64,000 nucleotides of DNA from positions 1 to 64,000 of the forward strand of contig JAFGVM010000031.1 of assembly GCA_016937995.1 (NCBI GenBank), written 5' to 3'. The position numbers were made by a program, and so were the translations under genes. The notes below the pieces were generated by a model. It was not told the DNA's origin. It did not search any database and saw nothing but the letters and a program-made list of their open reading frames with translations. Of this stretch, positions 9,615 to 18,871 are shown piece after piece (position 1 is the first letter of the stretch; every line of letters starts with the position of its first letter). Source of the DNA: Candidatus Delongbacteria bacterium. Its GTDB lineage: Bacteria > UBA4055.

Positions 9615-9670
9615 AATATTAATGTATAGATAATTATATTGTTAATAAAGCCAAATAATAGGAGTATTAA

Positions 9671-11458
9671 ATGGGAAAACAAGTAAGCATAGTTATCGAT
9701 GGAAAGAGCATCGAAACCTGCGCGTGTAACACAATTGTTCAAGCAGCAAAAGAGAATGGGATACACATTCCTACTCTATGTTATCACCCTGATCTTAAAC
9801 CATCTGGTAGTTGCGGAATTTGTATCGTTGATATTGAAGGGTTCAGACAACCTGAAAGATCATGTACTACAAAAGTTCAGGACGGTATGGTAATAACAAC
9901 CAACACTAAAAAGCTAAGAGATACCAGAAAGACCATCTTAGAGATGATCCTTGCAGACCATGATACTGATTGCCCTGCATGTTTGGCTAATAACAAGTGT
10001 GAACTTCAGGATCTTTGTGATAACATGAGCGTAACAACTCAGTCGATCCCTAAGAACCTAAAGAAGCTTCCTATTGATAACACAAGTCCAGCGATCCAAA
10101 GAGATCCTAACAAATGTATAGCTTGTGGAAGATGTATCGAAGTATGTTCAACAATTCAAACTGTTAATGCTCTTACTGAATCAGGAAGAGGACACAAAGT
10201 ATTTATTACAACAGCGTTTGATGAAGGTATGGGAAACAGTCCATGTGTCAATTGTGGACAATGTACAGTATTCTGTCCAGTTGGTGCATTAACTGAAAAA
10301 AGTGAAATAGACCTTGTTTGGGATGCTATTCTTGATCCAACAAAGCATGTTGTTGTTCAGGAAGCTCCTGCTGTTAGAGTTGCTCTAGCGGAAGAATTCG
10401 GAATGGAAAAAGGACTTGCTACACCTGGTAAGATGTATGCTGCATTAAGAAGACTAGGTTTTGATAAAATATTTGATACTAACTTCAGTGCCGACCTTAC
10501 AATAATGGAAGAGGGAACTGAATTATTAACAAGAGCAACAACCGGTGGAGTTCTTCCACTGATCACTTCTTGTTCTCCTGGATGGGTTAAATTTGGTGAA
10601 ACATTCTTCCCAGACCTGGCTGCTCATGTTTCTACATGTAAATCTCCTCAGCAGATGCTAGGTACACTTATTAAAACATATTATCCTAAAATGTCAGGCG
10701 TTGATGCAAAAGATATAGTTTCTGTATCTATCATGCCTTGTACTGCAAAGAAATTTGAAGCAAGAAGACCAGAGATGAAAGATTCAGGATATCAGGATGT
10801 TGATTATGTTTTAACTACAAGAGAATTTGTAAGAATGATCAAAGAAGCTGGTATTGATTTTAAGAATCTTCCTGAAGAGAAAGCTGACAGCTTAATGGGT
10901 GAATACACTGGTGCAGCAACGATTTTCGGTGCTACTGGTGGTGTTATGGAAGCAGCAGTAAGATCAGCATTCTTCCTATTGACTGGTGAGAATCTTCCAA
11001 GTCCGGAGTTGAAAGTTCTTAGAGGTGTTACAAATGATATTATTGAAGCTACAGTTGAGCACGAAAAACTTCCTTTCCCTATCAGAGTTGCTGTAGCGAA
11101 CGGTCTTGGCAATGCAAGAAAAATCTTAGAGAAAGTAAAAGATCAAATTGCTACTAACGGTGCCAGCGAATATCACTTCATCGAGATCATGGCTTGTCCG
11201 GGTGGATGTGTTGGTGGTGGTGGTCAACCTTTTGGATGTGACCTTGTTGATAGAGGTATCAGGGGTGGAGGTCTTTATGATGAAGATACTGCACTTCCAT
11301 TAAGATATTCTCACGAAAATCCAATGGTTACTAAGATCTATGAAGATTTCTTGGAAAAACCAAATTCAGAACTTGCACACAAATTATTACATACAAATTA
11401 TTTCCAAAGATCAGAAAAAGACGGCAGTGTAATCAAAGAAGTTACACATAAGCACTAA
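9671..11458 (+). CDS. hydA: [FeFe]-hydrogenase catalytic subunit with NuoG-like N-terminal Fe-S domains
   Basis: H-cluster motifs TSCSPGW, MPCTAKK, MACPGGCVGGGGQP; N-terminal 2Fe-2S and His-Cys3 (DHDTDCPACLANNKC), two 4Fe-4S motifs. Confidence 0.95.
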   Translation: MGKQVSIVIDGKSIETCACNTIVQAAKENGIHIPTLCYHPDLKPSGSCGICIVDIEGFRQPERSCTTKVQDGMVITTNTKKLRDTRKTILEMILADHDTDCPACLANNKCELQDLCDNMSVTTQSIPKNLKKLPIDNTSPAIQRDPNKCIACGRCIEVCSTIQTVNALTESGRGHKVFITTAFDEGMGNSPCVNCGQCTVFCPVGALTEKSEIDLVWDAILDPTKHVVVQEAPAVRVALAEEFGMEKGLATPGKMYAALRRLGFDKIFDTNFSADLTIMEEGTELLTRATTGGVLPLITSCSPGWVKFGETFFPDLAAHVSTCKSPQQMLGTLIKTYYPKMSGVDAKDIVSVSIMPCTAKKFEARRPEMKDSGYQDVDYVLTTREFVRMIKEAGIDFKNLPEEKADSLMGEYTGAATIFGATGGVMEAAVRSAFFLLTGENLPSPELKVLRGVTNDIIEATVEHEKLPFPIRVAVANGLGNARKILEKVKDQIATNGASEYHFIEIMACPGGCVGGGGQPFGCDLVDRGIRGGGLYDEDTALPLRYSHENPMVTKIYEDFLEKPNSELAHKLLHTNYFQRSEKDGSVIKEVTHKH

Positions 11459-11481
11459 TAAACGTAAAAACAGGAGATATA

Positions 11482-13203
11482 ATGCTTTCTCAAAAAGCTA
11501 TAGAGTCGATCAAAGAATTGACTTCAAAATATCCAAAGATAGAATCTGCTTTAATGCCTGCTTTAATGATCGCTCAGAAAGAGAATAATAATTATATTGA
11601 CAGAGCATTAGCGGCAGAAGTAGCTAAACTGGTCGGTGTGTCAGAAGCTCACGCTTATGGTGTATTGACTTATTATACAATGTACAACACGAAGAACATT
11701 GGTAAATTTCATCTTCAGGTTGATACAAATATTCCTGCAACATTGATGGGAGCAAGAAAAATTGTTGAAGCTATATCTGAGGAGCTGAATATTGATCCGG
11801 GTGAAACCACAAAAGATGGTATGTTCACGTTGAATGAAGTCGAGTGTCTTGCTTCATGTGGCACTTGTCCAGTTATTCAGGTCAATGATGTTTACTATGA
11901 AAATATGACAGTTGAAAAAACAAAAGAACTTTTAGCTTCATTGAAGAATGGAATTATGCCTGAACCAAAGAATACATATTATTTTGGAACAGAGTGTAAC
12001 GTTCTTCTAAAAAATAGAAATGTTGAAAATTCAACTTCTATTGAAGTTTATAAAGCTAATGGTGGTTATAAAACTCTTGAAAAAGCTCTTACAATGGAGC
12101 CTCAGGCTATAATCAACGAAGTAAAAGCTTCAAGTATCCGTGGTCGTGGTGGTGCAGGATTTCCGGCAGGTGTAAAATGGGGATTCTTACCGAAGGGAAC
12201 CGATAAACCAATCTATCTCATTTGTAACGCGGATGAAGGTGAACCAGGTACTTTCAAAGACAGACAGATCATGGAATATGATCCTCACTTGTTAATAGAA
12301 GGTATGGTTATTTCAGCAAGAGCTATCGGGGCTAAGCTTGGATTTATCTATATCAGAGGTGAGTTCGACTGGATCGCTGACATTCTTGATAAGGCTGTTG
12401 CAGAAGCAAAAGCTGACGGTAAATTAGTTGATTTTAATATCATAGTTCACAGAGGTGCTGGAGCTTATGTCTGTGGTGAAGAGACTGCACTTATTGAATC
12501 TATTGAAGGAAAAAGAGGTGAACCGAGAATCAAACCTCCGTTCCCTGCTGTAGAAGGACTTTACGGATGTCCAACTATCGTTAACAATGTTGAAACTTTA
12601 GCAAGTGTTCCTTTCATTATAGAAAAAGGTGCTGAAGCGTTTAAAGCATTTGGATATGAAAATAACACAGGTTTCAAACTTTTCGGAATAAGTGGAAACG
12701 TAAATAAGCCTGGTGTATACGAATATCCAATGGGTGTTCCTTTTAACAAGCTGATTGAAGCTGCAGGTGGAGTTAAAGGTAATCTTAAGGCTGCTATCGT
12801 TGGTGGACTTTCAGTTCAGATACTAAAAGCTAACGAACTAGCTGATCTTAACATGGATTATGACTCATGCTTGAAGCATGGAACAGGTCTTGGATCAGGT
12901 GGTATCATGATAATTAACGATGAATTCTCAATACCTGAATTAGCTTACAGAACTATTAAGTTCTATGCACACGAATCATGCGGAAGGTGTGCTCCATGTC
13001 GTCATGGATCTGATTCAATTAAAATGCTTCTTGAGAAGATCGTTGTTTGCGGAAATGGAACCATGCAGGATATCGATACCATTGTAAAGGTATGTGATTC
13101 TGTTAAAGGAGTGACAATTTGTCCTACAGGTGAGGCTTTCTCAGTTCCGATCAAGGCAATGGTAGAAAAATTCAGACATGAATTTGAAGCTTTAATAAAG
13201 TAA
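11482..13203 (+). CDS. Fused NuoE-NuoF-like hydrogenase subunit (HydC/HydB-like)
   Basis: N-terminal thioredoxin-like NuoE region, then NuoF (SSIRGRGGAGFPAGVKWGF; CNADEGEPGTFKDR; ESCGRCAPCRHGS). Confidence 0.92.
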   Translation: MLSQKAIESIKELTSKYPKIESALMPALMIAQKENNNYIDRALAAEVAKLVGVSEAHAYGVLTYYTMYNTKNIGKFHLQVDTNIPATLMGARKIVEAISEELNIDPGETTKDGMFTLNEVECLASCGTCPVIQVNDVYYENMTVEKTKELLASLKNGIMPEPKNTYYFGTECNVLLKNRNVENSTSIEVYKANGGYKTLEKALTMEPQAIINEVKASSIRGRGGAGFPAGVKWGFLPKGTDKPIYLICNADEGEPGTFKDRQIMEYDPHLLIEGMVISARAIGAKLGFIYIRGEFDWIADILDKAVAEAKADGKLVDFNIIVHRGAGAYVCGEETALIESIEGKRGEPRIKPPFPAVEGLYGCPTIVNNVETLASVPFIIEKGAEAFKAFGYENNTGFKLFGISGNVNKPGVYEYPMGVPFNKLIEAAGGVKGNLKAAIVGGLSVQILKANELADLNMDYDSCLKHGTGLGSGGIMIINDEFSIPELAYRTIKFYAHESCGRCAPCRHGSDSIKMLLEKIVVCGNGTMQDIDTIVKVCDSVKGVTICPTGEAFSVPIKAMVEKFRHEFEALIK

Positions 13204-13211
13204 CAAATTAG

Positions 13212-13237
13212 AAGGTGGGGATTCCCCACCTTTTTTT
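13212..13237 (+). terminator. Rho-independent terminator
   Basis: AAGGTGGGG-ATT-CCCCACCTTTTTTT. Confidence 0.9.
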
Positions 13238-13254
13238 ATTTCGCATTTTTAATA

Positions 13255-13270
13255 TGTGAAACATTTCACA
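13255..13270. promoter_or_regulatory. CRP/FNR-type palindrome upstream of hydG
   Basis: TGTGA-AACATT-TCACA, perfect half-sites. Confidence 0.7.
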
Positions 13271-13273
13271 ATA

Positions 13274-13289
13274 TGTGATTTTTCTCATG
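13274..13289. promoter_or_regulatory. Second CRP/FNR-type site upstream of hydG
   Basis: TGTGA-TTTTTC-TCATG; its centre is 28.5 bp upstream of TATATT at 13310-13315, as at hydA. Confidence 0.6.
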
Positions 13290-13348
13290 TTAATGTGTTA
13301 ATATATTCGTATATTACCAAGGAAGATAATTAACTTAAAGGTAAAAAA

Positions 13349-14734
13349 ATGAAGAGCTTTATCAACGATAAGAAAATTCTTGAATATCTGAGTAATGCAC
13401 TGCCACCTGATGCTGAAGAGATTGATACTATTCTAAACCACGCGAAGGAACTCAAAGGTATCAGTTTTGAAGAAGCGGAAAGATTATTACTGGTAGAATC
13501 GAAAGAAGATATCGATAAACTTTCTGATACCGCAAATTTTATAAAAGAATCCATTTATGGAAAAAGGCTTGTACTTTTCGCACCACTTTATGTGTCTAAT
13601 ATTTGTAATAATGAATGTCTTTACTGCGGATTTAGAAAAAGTAACAAATCTATCGTTAGAAATACACTGACAATGGAACAAATTAGTGCTGAAACTGAAG
13701 CTTTGATCGATCAGGGTCACAAAAGGGTCCTTCTTGTTTCTGGAGAAGGATTAGGAAAGAATGCAATTGATTATACAATAGATGCTTTAAAGACAATTTA
13801 TGCTGTTAAGAAACCTAAGGGTAATATAAGACGAATAAATGTTAACATAGCTGCTTCTGAAGTTGAAGACTATAAGAGGTTAAAAGAAGCAAATATCGGA
13901 ACCTATCAGTTGTTCCAGGAAACCTATCACGAAGAAACATATAAAAAAATGCACAGATCAGGACCAAAAGCGAATTATGAATACCATCTTACAGCAATGG
14001 ACAGAGCAATGGAAGCGGGAATTGATGATGTTGGTATAGGAATTCTATTCGGGTTGGCAGATTACAAATATGAGATAATGGCACTTTTGCAGCACATAAA
14101 ACATCTTGAAGATAAATTTGGAGTTGGACCTCATACGATCTCAGTTCCACGATTAGAACCTGCCACAGGTTCAGATATAGCGTCCAATCCACCATTTCCA
14201 GTAACAGACAGTGATTTTAGAAAAATAATTGCGATATTAAGGATTACAGTTCCATATACAGGTATAATATTGAGTACCAGAGAAAATGCGGAAATGCGAA
14301 GAGAAGCATTACATCTAGGAATATCTCAAATTAGTGCAGGATCAAAATCTGATCCTGGCGGGTATTCAAAAAAGGACCATTCTGATGCTCAGTTCTCACT
14401 TGGAGATCACAGATCGCTCCATGAGGTCATTGAGGATATAGTAGACATGGATCATATACCTAGTTTCTGTACAGGATGTTACAGACTTGGAAGAGTTGGT
14501 AAGGATTTTATGGACCTTGCAAAGCCAGGTCTGATAAAAGCTCATTGTTATCCTAATGCTGTGTTTACTTTTGCTGAATATCTTGAAGACTTTGCTAATG
14601 AAACTTTAAAGAAAAAGGGATACGAACTTATCCTAAGAACTTTACCTGAAAATGTTATTGATCCCAAGAAAAGAGAAGCAGTTTTAAAGAACGTTGAAGA
14701 AATTAAGAATGGGAAGAGAGATATTTATTACTAG
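13349..14734 (+). CDS. hydG: [FeFe]-hydrogenase maturase HydG (radical SAM)
   Basis: CNNECLYCGFRKSN radical-SAM CX3CX2C and C-terminal CTGCYRLGRVG motif. Confidence 0.93.
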   Translation: MKSFINDKKILEYLSNALPPDAEEIDTILNHAKELKGISFEEAERLLLVESKEDIDKLSDTANFIKESIYGKRLVLFAPLYVSNICNNECLYCGFRKSNKSIVRNTLTMEQISAETEALIDQGHKRVLLVSGEGLGKNAIDYTIDALKTIYAVKKPKGNIRRINVNIAASEVEDYKRLKEANIGTYQLFQETYHEETYKKMHRSGPKANYEYHLTAMDRAMEAGIDDVGIGILFGLADYKYEIMALLQHIKHLEDKFGVGPHTISVPRLEPATGSDIASNPPFPVTDSDFRKIIAILRITVPYTGIILSTRENAEMRREALHLGISQISAGSKSDPGGYSKKDHSDAQFSLGDHRSLHEVIEDIVDMDHIPSFCTGCYRLGRVGKDFMDLAKPGLIKAHCYPNAVFTFAEYLEDFANETLKKKGYELILRTLPENVIDPKKREAVLKNVEEIKNGKRDIYY

Positions 14735-14923
14735 AGGAATATTCAATGTCTAACACTGAATGACAAATGTTCAAATTTTGGGTTCGATCCCCATTCGACC
14801 CTAAAATGAAAAAACATAGTTCTACCACCACCCCGTCAGCTATAAGCTGACACACCTCCACCGGAGGGGAATGAAAAACAGTGAACAAGGTGGCTTTAGT
14901 CCATTGCAAAGAAGGAATAACTT

Positions 14924-16021
14924 ATGAATAAATATGAAACATTGCTGAGTAAGAATGACTTTACAAGAGACGAAATCATAACTTTACTTTCTCCTTCAAC
15001 AAAGGATGAGCATGAACTACTCCTTGAAAGAGCCGGGAAAGTAAGAAATGATACTATTGGGAATAACGTTTACTTTAGAGGTTTGATAGAGTATTCAAAT
15101 GTTTGTGCAAAAAATTGTTACTACTGCGGTATAAGGCGCGGAAATGATAAGCAAGCTAGGTATACCATGACCGATCAAGAAGTTCTTGATTGTGCAAAAT
15201 TTGCTTATGATGAGGGGTATGGCAGCTTAGTAATTCAGGCAGGAGAAGTATCTTCTAAAGATTTCACTGATAAAATTGAATATCTGCTTAAAGAGATCAA
15301 GAAACTATCAAATGGAAAACTAGGTATTACTTTATCTCTTGGAGAGCAAACTTCGGAAGTATTAGAAAAATGGTTCAAAGCTGGTGGTCACAGGTATCTT
15401 ATCAGGATAGAGACTTCAAATAGTGACCTTTACGCTAGATATCATCCTAATGATGTTCTACACAGCTATGATGAAAGGTTGAGAGCTTTAAACCGTGTTA
15501 AAGATAGTGGTTTTCAAACTGGTACAGGTGTAATGATAGGACTTCCAGGACAGAACATAGGACATCTTGCTGATGATCTGCTTTTTATTAAAAATCTTGA
15601 TGTTGATATGGTAGGTATGGGACCTTATATAGAAAGCGAAGATACACCGATGTATGAAGATAGAAATATCCTTATTTCTAAAAAAGATAGATTTGAACTA
15701 TCACTAAGAATGGTAGCTATATTAAGATTAATGATGCCTGATATCAATATGGCTGCTACAACTGCAATGCAAACTCTTGATCCTGTGGGTCGTGAAAAAG
15801 CTATTAAAGCAGGTGCGAATGTGATCATGCCTAATCTTACTCCGGTGAAATATAGAGAAAGCTATTTGCTTTATGAAGGTAAACCATGCTTAGATGAAGA
15901 GGCAGAAAAGTGTAAAGGTTGTATCATGGCAAGAATAAAATCAACCGGAGCTGTAGTAGCTTTGGGTGAATGGGGTGATTCTAAACATTTTTTCAAAAGA
16001 AAAAATAGTGATAAGTTATAA
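14924..16021 (+). CDS. hydE: [FeFe]-hydrogenase maturase HydE (radical SAM)
   Basis: NVCAKNCYYCGIRRGN; VMIGLPGQ; HydE-like length and context. Confidence 0.92.
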   Translation: MNKYETLLSKNDFTRDEIITLLSPSTKDEHELLLERAGKVRNDTIGNNVYFRGLIEYSNVCAKNCYYCGIRRGNDKQARYTMTDQEVLDCAKFAYDEGYGSLVIQAGEVSSKDFTDKIEYLLKEIKKLSNGKLGITLSLGEQTSEVLEKWFKAGGHRYLIRIETSNSDLYARYHPNDVLHSYDERLRALNRVKDSGFQTGTGVMIGLPGQNIGHLADDLLFIKNLDVDMVGMGPYIESEDTPMYEDRNILISKKDRFELSLRMVAILRLMMPDINMAATTAMQTLDPVGREKAIKAGANVIMPNLTPVKYRESYLLYEGKPCLDEEAEKCKGCIMARIKSTGAVVALGEWGDSKHFFKRKNSDKL

Positions 16022-16035
16022 GTTGTAAGTGGTTA

Positions 16036-16143
16036 GTAGGGGCGTAATTTATTACGCCCAGAATCCGTAGGGGACGATTCCAATTCATCCCCAAACCACA
16101 AAAAATAAAACTGTAGGGTTGAACCCATGTGTTCAACTCTAAG
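16036..16143. repeat. Cluster of three GTAGGG-edge palindromic repeats with different cores
   Basis: 16036-16059 gtaggggcgtaatttattacgccc; 16067-16092 gtaggggacgattccaattcatcccc; 16113-16143 gtagggttgaacccatgtgttcaactctaag. Confidence 0.8.
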
Positions 16144-16168
16144 GGAATAATGATAACGGGAAAAAACA

Positions 16169-17455
16169 ATGAAAAGAATTAATATTGGTATATTTGGAAG
16201 AGTGAATTCGGGTAAATCAACTTTGATGAATTTATTAACTCAGCATGAGACTTCAATTGTTGATTCGACTCCGGGTACAACTGCTGATGTAAAAACAACA
16301 GTAATGGAAATTCATGAACTTGGGCCTGTTAAGATTTTTGATACAGCCGGAGTTGACGAACAGGGTGTTCTTGGAGATAAAAAGAAAGAGAAAACTTTCA
16401 ATGCTCTCAAAAGATCAGATATTGTACTTTTAGTGATTAACGAGAACAATGAAGCATACTCAACAGATGAATTTTCAACAGAGAAAGAGATAATTGATCT
16501 GGCAGAAAAAAGAGGTAAAGAACTATTCATTGTATATAATAAATTTTCAGTAATTGAAGCAGTTAAGAACGATATCTCTGCTAAGATCGATCCGGAAAAA
16601 AAATTTAAATCAATTGAACTGGAATTAGCTGAGAGATCAAATTATATCTATTTGATCGAGTTTATTAAAACTAATTCAAAGCTTCAGCAGATAAAAACTC
16701 CTTTATTGCCGATGCTTGACAGAGATAAGATCGTATTTTTGAATATACCTATAGATGAAGAATCTCCTGAAGGAAGATTTTTAAGACCGCAGATGATGAT
16801 AGAAGAATATCTTGTCAGAAGATATGTGCCTACTTTTGCATATAGAATGGACCTTGGTAAAGCCAGAAGTATAAAATCTGAAGAGGTTGCTGAGGAAAAG
16901 AAAAGATTTGATGGTTTTATTGCTCACTTAAACAAAGATAATAAACTTCAACTTCTTATCACAGATTCTCAGGGAATGGATATTATTTCCAGGTGGACAC
17001 AAGATTCAAATTTTATGGTAACGACATTCTCCATTGTAATGATAAATTTTCTCAGCAGAGGAAACCTTGAAATGTTCGTTAACGGAGTGAAAGCTTTTAA
17101 ACAGCTTAAACCAGGTGAAAAAGTTATGATCGCAGAAGGTTGTAATCATGATAGGAAAGCTGAGGATATCGGGACAGTTCAGATACCTAATAAGATAGAT
17201 CAGCTGTTCGGTAAAGGGAATATTCAGGTTGATCATTATTTTGGCAGGGTCTTTGCCGGAGAAGAAGACCTTAAAGATTACAAACTTGTTATTCATTGTG
17301 GAGGGTGTATGCTTGACCAACAGGCTATTTCTTCCCGTATTGAAGACCTGATAGAGTCTGGTGTAAGTTTTACGAATTACGGTGTTCTATTATCTTATTT
17401 CGAAGGTAAAGAAGCATTGAATAAGGTCATTGAACCATTCGGGTTGAAGATATAA
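16169..17455 (+). CDS. hydF: [FeFe]-hydrogenase maturation GTPase HydF
   Basis: GRVNSGKSTLMN G1, DTAGVDE G3; C-terminal EGCNHDR, HYFGR and HCGGCML cysteine motifs. Confidence 0.94.
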   Translation: MKRINIGIFGRVNSGKSTLMNLLTQHETSIVDSTPGTTADVKTTVMEIHELGPVKIFDTAGVDEQGVLGDKKKEKTFNALKRSDIVLLVINENNEAYSTDEFSTEKEIIDLAEKRGKELFIVYNKFSVIEAVKNDISAKIDPEKKFKSIELELAERSNYIYLIEFIKTNSKLQQIKTPLLPMLDRDKIVFLNIPIDEESPEGRFLRPQMMIEEYLVRRYVPTFAYRMDLGKARSIKSEEVAEEKKRFDGFIAHLNKDNKLQLLITDSQGMDIISRWTQDSNFMVTTFSIVMINFLSRGNLEMFVNGVKAFKQLKPGEKVMIAEGCNHDRKAEDIGTVQIPNKIDQLFGKGNIQVDHYFGRVFAGEEDLKDYKLVIHCGGCMLDQQAISSRIEDLIESGVSFTNYGVLLSYFEGKEALNKVIEPFGLKI

Positions 17456-17514
17456 TCCATACAGTAGTGGTCGCCTATCAGTTAAACCTGTTGAGTATAA
17501 GGTATGAGTTTTTT

Positions 17515-17537
17515 GAAGGTGTTAAGGCACCTTTTTC
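17515..17537 (+). terminator. Probable rho-independent terminator
   Basis: gaaggtgttaaggcacctttttc. Confidence 0.6.
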
Positions 17538-17665
17538 TTTATTCCGGTATCTGAATTTTAACTTTTAATTGTCTTTAAAATATTGTTGCATTGATTTGTA
17601 ATTTATTATAAATTTTCTAACCAGAATATATTGATTTATTAATAATCCTATAAATTGGAGAAATT

Positions 17666-18871
17666 ATGGCTAAAATAGCACAAACCGGTGAACACGGTGA
17701 TAACGTAAGATCGGATTGCAGGGTAACACTCGAACTTAAGAGAACCGGTGGTATTAAGATCGATGTAATAAGCAAGGTGAAAGTTCTTTTCGGAGATCAG
17801 ATCTTAAAACTTTGCAAGGATGTTCTTAAATTTTTTGAGATCAAAAATGCAGTAATGAAAATTGAGGATACAGGAGCTCTGGATTATATTATTGCAGCCA
17901 GGATTGAGGCAGCAGTAAAACAATTGTTAAAGACAGATAAAGAATATCTTCTTCCAATTATTCCTGAGAATAAATTTCAAACAGAAAAAGACAGGAACAG
18001 AAGATCACGTTTGTATCTTCCCGGCAACACACCTAAGTTAGCACTTAATGCCGGTATTCATAATCCTGATGGGATCATTCTTGATCTAGAGGATTCTGTA
18101 GCTCCGGCAAAGAAACCCGAAGCAAGATTTCTTGTAAGGAACGGTCTAAGAACTGTAAATTTCTATGGTGCTGAAAGAATGGTAAGGATAAATCAGTTAC
18201 CTATGGGACTTGAGGACCTTGAATATATAGTTCAACACAATGTTAATCTTATTCTTTTACCGAAATGTGAATCAGCAAAGCAGGTTAAAGAAGTAAATGA
18301 TAAGATCAAAAAACTGAATAAATCTAAGAGAAAGATCTGGTTGATGCCGATAATAGAAAGCGCACTTGGTGTAATTAATTCCTATGAGATAGCAGTCTCA
18401 GAAAATGTTGTATCTTTAGCAATCGGATTAGAAGATTATACTGCTGATATTGGCACTCAAAGAACCGCTGAAGGAAAAGAAACTTTCTTTGCCAGATGTC
18501 AGGTCGTCAACGCAGCACGTGCTGCTAAAATACAACCAATAGACTCTGTTTTCTCAGATGTATCTGACATGGAAGCTCTTAAGCAGAATGTTTTAACTTC
18601 AAAATCACTAGGTTTTGATGGAATGGGATGTATCCATCCTAGACAGATCCCTGTGATTCATGAGTATTTTGCTCCGGATGATAAAGAGATAGATAAAGCA
18701 AAGAAAATAGTAAATGCGTTTATAATAGCTACAGAGAAAGGACTTGGAGTTGTATCATTAGGTTCAAAGATGATAGATCCACCTGTTGTGAAAAGAGCAC
18801 AAAAAACCATTGAGCAGGCTATTGAAGTAGGAAAATTAGACTCTGATTGGAGGAAAAATTATGGCAACTAA
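17666..18871 (+). CDS. Citrate lyase acyl-carrier/beta-subunit fusion (CitD-CitE-like)
   Basis: N-terminal CitD-like domain (KVKVLFGDQI...KIEDTGALDYIIAARIEAAV) fused to HpcH/CitE (RSRLYLPGNTPKL...DGIILDLEDSV). Confidence 0.88.
   Translation: MAKIAQTGEHGDNVRSDCRVTLELKRTGGIKIDVISKVKVLFGDQILKLCKDVLKFFEIKNAVMKIEDTGALDYIIAARIEAAVKQLLKTDKEYLLPIIPENKFQTEKDRNRRSRLYLPGNTPKLALNAGIHNPDGIILDLEDSVAPAKKPEARFLVRNGLRTVNFYGAERMVRINQLPMGLEDLEYIVQHNVNLILLPKCESAKQVKEVNDKIKKLNKSKRKIWLMPIIESALGVINSYEIAVSENVVSLAIGLEDYTADIGTQRTAEGKETFFARCQVVNAARAAKIQPIDSVFSDVSDMEALKQNVLTSKSLGFDGMGCIHPRQIPVIHEYFAPDDKEIDKAKKIVNAFIIATEKGLGVVSLGSKMIDPPVVKRAQKTIEQAIEVGKLDSDWRKNYGN

Noticed and set aside
9699-11112. ORFs overlapping hydA (9699-9893 +, 10357-10566 -, 10804-11112 -)
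   Set aside because: Shadow ORFs inside a clearly conserved hydrogenase gene.
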